Positions 43,855 through 49,130 of a DNA stretch of 49,130 bases are shown in pieces. A model generated the notes under the pieces. That model was given only the letters and a program-made list of their open reading frames with translations. It did no database searches and was not told the origin of the DNA. Both the position numbers and the translations under genes were made by a program. Within the stretch, counting starts at the first letter, position 1. The number at the start of each line of letters is the position of its first letter. Origin of the DNA: Legionellaceae bacterium (GTDB lineage: Bacteria > Pseudomonadota > Gammaproteobacteria > Legionellales > Legionellaceae). The stretch lies in contig CANNJI010000006.1 of the NCBI GenBank assembly GCA_947504875.1, positions 1 to 49,130 on the forward strand. Direction: 5' to 3'.

Positions 43855-45297
43855 ATTAACAGCTGAAAAGAAGTCTTTCACAACCCCTTGATCCGAAAAC
43901 GGATACTTGATTGTTCCTATCTGTTGATAGTCCTCATGTCCCTTGCCCGCGATTAAAATTAAATCGTCCGGGTGAGCACGCTCTAATGCCGCTTGAATTG
44001 CTGCTTTTCTATCAGGAATTAAGCGAACATTGCTTGTCTCAATAAGACCCACCTGAATGTCATCCATGATCTGCTGAGGGTTTTCTGTGCGTGGATTATC
44101 ACTGGTTATAATCACTTCATCCGCATGCTCACTCGCAACACGCCCCATCACCGCACGCTTTGTTTTATCGCGATCTCCACCACATCCAAAAACAACCATC
44201 AATTTACGTTTTTTTAGCCCTTTAAGGGTCAGCAAAGCTTTTTCTAACGCATCCGGCGTATGGGCATAATCCACCAAAACCGTAGGGTTATTCACAACAA
44301 TCTCCATTCGACCAGGTGAAGGGTGCAATTGTGCCATCACCTCAACAACACGCTTTGGCTCATAGCCCGACAATAATAAACTCGAAAACACAGCCATCGC
44401 GTTATAGATATTAAACCGACCTATTGTTTTTAAATGGAGATTAAACTGTCCCCAGGGCGAATTTACTTCAATCTCAGTGCCCACCATGCTCATCTTGACT
44501 GAGGATACTCGAACATCACTCGTTGTATTAATCCCATAACTACATATTTTGGTTTTTAAACCACATGCATTTTTCATGATGGAATAAGCTTCATCATCTT
44601 CATTAAGAATAGCAAACTCAAGACCTGACGTTGCAAATAACATAGCCTTTGCCTGCCCATACGCCGCCATCGTATGATGATAATCCAAATGATCATGGGT
44701 TAAATTGGTAAAAATTGCTTGTTTAAAATCAATGGCTTCAACTCGTCCTTGACAAAGCGCATGAGACGAAACCTCCATGCAGATGTTTTTAATCTGTTGT
44801 TTTTTATAAGCATAGAATAATCGCTGAAGTGTAAGCGCATCAGGCGTTGTATTATTTAATGGCCGCAAATCATTAAAACAGCCCTCGCCTAACGTACCCA
44901 CATAAGCAGTCTTACAACCTAGGGCCTGATGCGCCTCGCTCAACTGGTAAGCAATGGTTGTTTTTCCATTGGTTCCTGTAATGCCTGTCACATCAAATGC
45001 CAGTCCTGGCTCTCCATAAAATTGACTGGCAATTGAGCCTACATGCAATGACAAATGAGGGATTGGAATCAATGGAATTGTGGATGATGCGGGTGAAAAA
45101 CCCTCGGGTTCATAAAAAACTGCAGCAGCACCTTGTTGAATAGCATTATTAATAAATAAGCGACCATCAACTTGGCTTCCAGGATAAGCCAAAAATACAG
45201 TACCAGGTTGAACTAATCGACTATCTTGCTCAATCCCTGTGATATCAATCTCACCTATGTCGTCGCTTAACGACGACAATAAATTTTTTAATTTCAT
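43849..45297 (-). CDS. murE: UDP-N-acetylmuramoyl-L-alanyl-D-glutamate-diaminopimelate ligase
   Basis: MurE adds meso-diaminopimelate to the peptidoglycan precursor. The 482-aa protein has the ATP-binding GITGTNGKTTIAYQL near residue 107, a long Mur ligase middle domain with NLTHDHLDYHHTMAAYG near 192, and the DNPRTENP motif near 400 that recognises diaminopimelate, as opposed to lysine. It overlaps ftsI by 4 nt in the order ftsI-murE. Palindrome copy 4 overlaps its stop. Confidence 0.96.
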   Translation of the reverse strand: MKLKNLLSSLSDDIGEIDITGIEQDSRLVQPGTVFLAYPGSQVDGRLFINNAIQQGAAAVFYEPEGFSPASSTIPLIPIPHLSLHVGSIASQFYGEPGLAFDVTGITGTNGKTTIAYQLSEAHQALGCKTAYVGTLGEGCFNDLRPLNNTTPDALTLQRLFYAYKKQQIKNICMEVSSHALCQGRVEAIDFKQAIFTNLTHDHLDYHHTMAAYGQAKAMLFATSGLEFAILNEDDEAYSIMKNACGLKTKICSYGINTTSDVRVSSVKMSMVGTEIEVNSPWGQFNLHLKTIGRFNIYNAMAVFSSLLLSGYEPKRVVEVMAQLHPSPGRMEIVVNNPTVLVDYAHTPDALEKALLTLKGLKKRKLMVVFGCGGDRDKTKRAVMGRVASEHADEVIITSDNPRTENPQQIMDDIQVGLIETSNVRLIPDRKAAIQAALERAHPDDLILIAGKGHEDYQQIGTIKYPFSDQGVVKDFFSAVNL

Positions 45298-46958
45298 GAT
45301 AAAGGCTCGTCGGGTGGTATATCAAGAATACGTAATGAGGCACCCATCACTTTTGAAAATAAGGGGCCCGCAACCTGCGCGCCATAATATCCTTTTTGGG
45401 TTGGTTCGTGAATAACAACCGCCACAACCAAGCGAGGATTAGAAACAGGTGCAATACCTACAAAACTACTGATATAACGCCTTTCATCATATCCTTTTTT
45501 ACCAGCGATACGCGCTGTTCCTGTTTTACCAGCAACGCGATACCCAGGAACTTGTGCAGATACACCCGTACCATGAACCACAACGGATTCAAGGATTGAT
45601 AAGATTTGATTTGCAATTGCGGGCTCCACGGCCTGTATGCTCTCAATTTTTTCTGGATAATGTAGCAAACGAATAGGCAACAAGCGTCCTTCATTTGCAA
45701 AAATAGAATACATTTTTGCAAGTTGTATGGTTGTTACTGACAGACCATAACCAAAACTCAACGTTGCAAGGACAAATGGATTGGCATCCTTTACCTTAAC
45801 AATCGAGCCTTCACTTTCTCCTGGGTAACCGCTCTCAGTTCGAGAACCGACACCACATCGCATGAGCAATCCAATTAACTGTTCTGGAGGGCTATCAAGC
45901 ACCATTTTGCTCACGCCAACATTACTTGATTTTTCTAGAACACCTCGTACATCCAAAACACCATAATTATGCACATCTCGAATGGTATGTCCATGCACAA
46001 TCATCCAACTCGGCCGCGTATCAATCACTGTATCGGGTGTATAATGCCCACCTTCAAACGCACTCGCTAAGCTAAAAGGTTTCATCACCGACCCTGGCTC
46101 AAACGCATCAGTGATTGCTTTATTTCGATAACTATCTAAGGTATATCGACCCCGTGCATTCGGGTTAAACGACGGTAAATTTGCTATTGCTAAGATTTCT
46201 CCACTTTTTGTATCCAGCACAACGATTGACCCTGATTTTGCTCCATACTGAGTCAGTGTATTTTGTAGTTCATGCGATGCGAAAAATTGAATTCGTCTAT
46301 CAATACTCAAATACAAATTTTTACCTGGGCGCGACTCCTGAACCACGCCTAAATCCTCAATGACTCGACCTGTTCTATCTTTTAATACGCGTCTTTTACC
46401 AGAGAGTCCCACCAACCAATCTTGATAAGCAAGCTCTAATCCTTCGATACCATTGTCATCAACATTAGTAAAACCCAATAATTGAGCCATGCTGTCGGCA
46501 TCTGGGTAGTATCTTTTGAATTCTTGTTGTAAATTTAATCCTGGAATATGTAAGTTTTCAATTTTTTGCGCAAACATGGGCGTCAAATGACGTTTAAGAT
46601 AAACAAAACCGCGCTTATTAACCCCTTCAAGACGTTTTGATAACTGCCGAGGAGTCATCCCCAATAGCTGAGCCAATTGTTTCAATTGTTTATGATTTGG
46701 GTGAAATAATTTAGGATTTATCCATACGGATTGCACTGGTGTGCTGACTGCAACAGGCAAGCCTTCTCTATCTAATATCATGCCACGAAAAGCAGGAATA
46801 TCAATCACACGTAAACTGCGTGCATTCCCTTGCCCTTGCAGGAAGGACCGATCCAAAATGGTCAAATTGACCATTCGCCAAAGCAAGGCAATAAAAATCA
46901 ATACAAAAAAAAGAGCAACGGTATAAACCCGAGCTTTATGATTTACTTTTTGCTTCAT
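45294..46958 (-). CDS. ftsI: Peptidoglycan D,D-transpeptidase FtsI (PBP3)
   Basis: This is the division-specific transpeptidase. The 554-aa protein has one N-terminal membrane segment (about 11-32), the PBP dimerisation region, and the penicillin-binding motifs: FEPGSVMKPFSLAS near 289 with the active Ser of SxxK, the SSN triad in EKSSNVGVSKM near 345, and the KTGT motif in RVAGKTGTARI near 478. Length is normal. It is joined to ftsL and murE by 4-nt overlaps. Confidence 0.96.
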   Translation of the reverse strand: MKQKVNHKARVYTVALFFVLIFIALLWRMVNLTILDRSFLQGQGNARSLRVIDIPAFRGMILDREGLPVAVSTPVQSVWINPKLFHPNHKQLKQLAQLLGMTPRQLSKRLEGVNKRGFVYLKRHLTPMFAQKIENLHIPGLNLQQEFKRYYPDADSMAQLLGFTNVDDNGIEGLELAYQDWLVGLSGKRRVLKDRTGRVIEDLGVVQESRPGKNLYLSIDRRIQFFASHELQNTLTQYGAKSGSIVVLDTKSGEILAIANLPSFNPNARGRYTLDSYRNKAITDAFEPGSVMKPFSLASAFEGGHYTPDTVIDTRPSWMIVHGHTIRDVHNYGVLDVRGVLEKSSNVGVSKMVLDSPPEQLIGLLMRCGVGSRTESGYPGESEGSIVKVKDANPFVLATLSFGYGLSVTTIQLAKMYSIFANEGRLLPIRLLHYPEKIESIQAVEPAIANQILSILESVVVHGTGVSAQVPGYRVAGKTGTARIAGKKGYDERRYISSFVGIAPVSNPRLVVAVVIHEPTQKGYYGAQVAGPLFSKVMGASLRILDIPPDEPLS

Positions 46959-47293
46959 TCAGCACGCAAAACAAATGCTTGTTTACGCGAAGGTAGAACC
47001 ATATGTAAGCGTTCGGTCGCCATTTCTTCAACCCGTGCAGGTGTTGAAAGGCTGGCCTGCTCAAGTAAAAGCTGCCCCCACTGCAATTGTAATTGATGTG
47101 ACTCTTGCTCCAGTGATTGTAGCTGGCTACACGTGATGCGTGTTAAATTTGTGATATAAACCACAGCCAAGGCGCTCAAAAGTACTGCGCACAACAGTGC
47201 TGATTGAAAATAAAAATATCTAGACACCTGCATTTTCCCTAAGTGTCCATGAAAGACGCTATTTTGATTTATAACTTTCGCTGCAGCATTCAT
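46955..47293 (-). CDS. ftsL: Cell-division protein FtsL
   Basis: This 112-aa bitopic protein has a cytoplasmic N-terminus, one transmembrane segment (about 28-48, [20 protein letters not shown]) and a leucine-rich periplasmic coiled coil with [22 protein letters not shown], ending with a MATERLHM segment typical of FtsL. It overlaps rsmH and ftsI by 4 nt each. Its N-terminal tail is somewhat longer than in E. coli. Confidence 0.9.
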   Translation of the reverse strand: MNAAAKVINQNSVFHGHLGKMQVSRYFYFQSALLCAVLLSALAVVYITNLTRITCSQLQSLEQESHQLQLQWGQLLLEQASLSTPARVEEMATERLHMVLPSRKQAFVLRAE

Positions 47294-48222
47294 AATGTTT
47301 TCTCCCCTATCCTTAAGACTGCACTACGAGCACGAACATTCCGTTTCATTTCCTCATCACTGGGTTTAATGGCTTTCCCAACCCGCCTAAATCCTGTGTT
47401 GACTTCAACCGCTTTAATTGGAAGCTTAATAGGCATACGCTCACCTTCCGAAGCTTTTTTCATAAACTGTTTAACAATACGATCTTCTAACGAATGAAAA
47501 CTAATCACTGCTAATCGCCCATCAACCGCTAATACTTTCACACATTGACTTAACCCATCTTCTAAGTCTTGCAGTTCATGATTCACATGAATCCTGATGG
47601 CCTGAAATACGCGCGTTGCAGGATGTTTATGCTTTTCCCACTTAGGATTTGCCTGCTTTACAATTTCTGCAAAAACGGACGTTGTTTTAATCCCCCCTCG
47701 CTCTTCGCGCGCGCGAATAATTGCTCTTGCAATTCGATGAGCGAAGCGCTCCTCACCGTAAGTTTTAAATACATAGCTCAGCTCTTCTTCAGATGCTTTA
47801 TTAACAAAAATCTCGGCATTGAGCACTTGTTCTGGATTCATACGCATGTCAAGCGGGCCATCATGCATAAAACTAAATCCGCGGGCTGGATCATCTAATT
47901 GGGGAGAAGAAACCCCTAAATCCAACAAAATTCCTGAAATCCGTCCTACAAGGTCTCTCTCTTTTGCTATGTTCTCTATGTTCGCAAAAGAATCATGCAT
48001 AATACTAAAACGTTTATCATGGCCAAAACGCTTTGCAGCACATGCAAGTGCCGTCGTATCTTTATCTATAGCCAGTAAAGTCCCATCTGGACCTAAACGA
48101 TCCAAAATAGCCTGAGAGTGCCCCCCGCGGCCAAACGTGCCATCAACGTAAATGCCATCAGCTTTAATATTTAATCCATCCACAGATGGTGTCAGTAAAA
48201 CTGATTCATGTGCACCAAACAT
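47290..48222 (-). CDS. rsmH: 16S rRNA (cytosine(1402)-N4)-methyltransferase
   Basis: RsmH (MraW) methylates C1402 in the decoding centre. The 310-aa protein has [20 protein letters not shown] near residue 29 (SAM binding), [19 protein letters not shown] near 101, and [24 protein letters not shown] near the end. I choose ATG 48222 ([10 protein letters not shown]); GTG 48231 is 9 bases upstream and possible. It follows mraZ after 12 bases. Confidence 0.95.
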   Translation of the reverse strand: MFGAHESVLLTPSVDGLNIKADGIYVDGTFGRGGHSQAILDRLGPDGTLLAIDKDTTALACAAKRFGHDKRFSIMHDSFANIENIAKERDLVGRISGILLDLGVSSPQLDDPARGFSFMHDGPLDMRMNPEQVLNAEIFVNKASEEELSYVFKTYGEERFAHRIARAIIRAREERGGIKTTSVFAEIVKQANPKWEKHKHPATRVFQAIRIHVNHELQDLEDGLSQCVKVLAVDGRLAVISFHSLEDRIVKQFMKKASEGERMPIKLPIKAVEVNTGFRRVGKAIKPSDEEMKRNVRARSAVLRIGEKTL

Positions 48223-48234
48223 AATCATCACCCA

Positions 48235-48678
48235 TTACAAGAAAAATGTTTTCATTTCATCGGGTAATCCATCGCCCGCCGGTTCTTCAGAAAGCCACGC
48301 TTCTCGTCGTTTTTGCCACTGTTGTTCATCCCAAATCTCAAATTTATTGCCCTGCCCAATCATCACGACATGTTTATCTAAATGAGCATATTCACGAAGA
48401 AGTGTCGGTATTAAAACACGCGCATTGGTATCAAGTTCAACATCAGTTGCGTGTCCAATTAACAAACGTTGAATTCGTCGTGCAGCACCATTAAAACTTG
48501 GTAATCGTTGCAAGTTATCTTCAATCACTTGCCATTGCGCTGCAGGATATAGCAATAAACAGGATTCTTCCGTATCGATGGTTACAACCACATGCTCGCC
48601 CAGCACGTCACGATACCGTGCTGGCACTGCAAGCCGACCTTTTGCGTCGATGGTTATAGCATTGATTCCACGGAACAT
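48235..48678 (-). CDS. mraZ: Transcriptional regulator MraZ
   Basis: MraZ is a SpoVT-AbrB-type DNA-binding protein that represses the mra/dcw operon. The 147-aa protein has the start MFRGINAITIDAKGRLAVPA, with the first AbrB domain, and a second domain with TDVELDTNARVLIPTLLRE near residue 77. ATG 48678 fits this N-terminus and has GAGGATGAG upstream; the longer frame to 48708 would cover the ribosome-binding site. It is the first gene of the cluster. Confidence 0.95.
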   Translation of the reverse strand: MFRGINAITIDAKGRLAVPARYRDVLGEHVVVTIDTEESCLLLYPAAQWQVIEDNLQRLPSFNGAARRIQRLLIGHATDVELDTNARVLIPTLLREYAHLDKHVVMIGQGNKFEIWDEQQWQKRREAWLSEEPAGDGLPDEMKTFFL

Positions 48679-48702
48679 GGTCTCATCCTCGGAGGATTCC
48701 CT

Positions 48703-48737
48703 CCACATTTTTCCACTTTTTAGTTATTTTATACCAC
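48703..48737 (-). promoter_or_regulatory. Possible MraZ operator boxes
   Basis: On the minus strand GTGG occurs three times between the promoter and mraZ: at 48703-48706, 48713-48716 and 48734-48737 (spacings 10 and 21, close to one and two helical turns). MraZ binds repeated TGGGN boxes at about 10-bp spacing. Here the third base differs (GTGGA, GTGGA, GTGGT), so the match is only partial. Confidence 0.4.
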
Positions 48738-48745
48738 TTTATTAC

Positions 48746-48775
48746 ACTATAGGAAGAGAATGAGGCATTCGTCAA
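48746..48775 (-). promoter_or_regulatory. Sigma-70 promoter of the mra cluster
   Basis: On the minus strand, TTGACG (48775-48770) and TATAGT (48751-48746) are separated by 18 bases. This puts the start of transcription near 48739, with a leader of about 60 bases to mraZ that contains the GTGG repeats. Confidence 0.65.
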
Positions 48776-48805
48776 GCAAAAAACTTGCGTTTAGTAAAAA
48801 AAAGA

Positions 48806-48829
48806 GGCTCGGGATGACGTGAAGCGTTT
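48806..48829. repeat. Fragment of family B palindrome
   Basis: GGCTCGGGATGACGTGAAGCGTTT matches the right end of the 30746-30846 element over GCTCGGGATGACGTG and the end of 37910-37925 over GACGTGNAGCGTT. The left arm is not found, so this is a remnant. It lies in the gene-free 48779-49130 end region along with palindrome copy 5. Confidence 0.4.
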
Positions 48830-48914
48830 CAAACAATGATAGGAAGTCATTTAAATGATAAGCAGAGAGGCTATTTTCAGAATCGTCATTAAACGAAAAA
48901 GCCGCTTAATGACG

Positions 48915-49017
48915 ATAGTGCCTTCCATATGACTTGATGACCGATTAAGCGCACTAAACTCGCTACGCTCAGACAAAGCGCGCTTAATCGGTCATCAAGT
49001 CATATGGAAGGCACTAT
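48915..49017 (-). repeat. Long palindromic intergenic repeat, family A, copy 5
   Basis: ATAGTGCCTTCCATATGACT begins a left arm that pairs with the right arm ending CATATGGAAGGCACTAT. Arms stay complementary through GACCGATTAAGCGC / GCGCTTAATCGGTC, around the centre ACTCGCTACGCTCAGACA in the reverse orientation. It lies about 140 bases upstream of the mra promoter, at the window's end. The rest of 49018-49130 shows no gene. Confidence 0.85.
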
Positions 49018-49130
49018 TGTAGACAGGGATAATAACCCGCTAATAAATGGCGCAGGCTAATACTAAACCCTAAATCTCATTTCACCTGAAAGATTTTAGA
49101 AAAGCCCAAATAAAGAACAATTCGATAAAC

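Noticed and set aside
45458-45721. Overlapping frames inside ftsI on both strands
   Set aside because: They lie fully within a well-supported gene and have shadow-like composition.

Overview
The window looks like chromosome of a gammaproteobacterium, most probably a host-associated member of the Legionellales or a relative. This rests on the gene content (mraZ-rsmH-ftsL-ftsI-murE, rpsF-rpsR-membrane protein-rplI, clpS-clpA, ETF-ubiquinone oxidoreductase, homogentisate dioxygenase, DUF1189 protein, a small EnhB-like secreted protein) and on three large proteins without recognisable housekeeping function (1066, 719 and about 511 aa) that resemble type IV secretion effectors in size and composition. 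No secretion-system gene lies in the window, so the effector reading is inference. No tRNA, rRNA or CRISPR array was recognised.

Layout. 1-2996: an IS66-family element whose left terminal repeat is the first 16 bases of the window, with transposase and accessory genes convergent, followed by the stump of a TauD-type dioxygenase gene. 3-6.9 kb: asparaginyl-tRNA synthetase, amino-acid permease, outer-membrane barrel. 7-11.9 kb: 1066-aa membrane-anchored protein, then an alpha/beta hydrolase and a DUF1189 membrane protein. 11.9-15.1 kb: gatC-gatA-gatB. 15.1-17.2 kb: accessory patch with IS21-type remnants, a RelE-type and a ParE-type toxin-antitoxin pair, and a MITE-like element. 17.3-22.7 kb (minus): L,D-transpeptidase, and a run spermidine-synthase-like / MazG-like / acs / ccmA / ccmB / cytochrome c5. 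22.7-28.5 kb: outer-membrane protein, YajQ, DarP, NadD, ETF-QO, secreted protein, thioredoxin-like protein. 28.5-34.6 kb: kinase-like 719-aa protein, the rpsF-rpsR-rplI operon, and a 511-aa hairpin membrane protein. 34.6-42 kb: YebC, hmgA, O-antigen-ligase-like protein, ClpA, ClpS, Icd. 42.2-48.8 kb: CoaE and a secreted Ntn hydrolase, then the mra cell-division cluster on the minus strand with its promoter.

The most unusual signal is a family of five roughly 90-107-nt palindromes scattered between genes. They share a conserved asymmetric centre, but parts of their arms differ from copy to copy while staying self-complementary. A second, more degenerate palindrome family (ends like AACNCYCCACGTC) occurs at 30.75, 37.87 and 48.81 kb.
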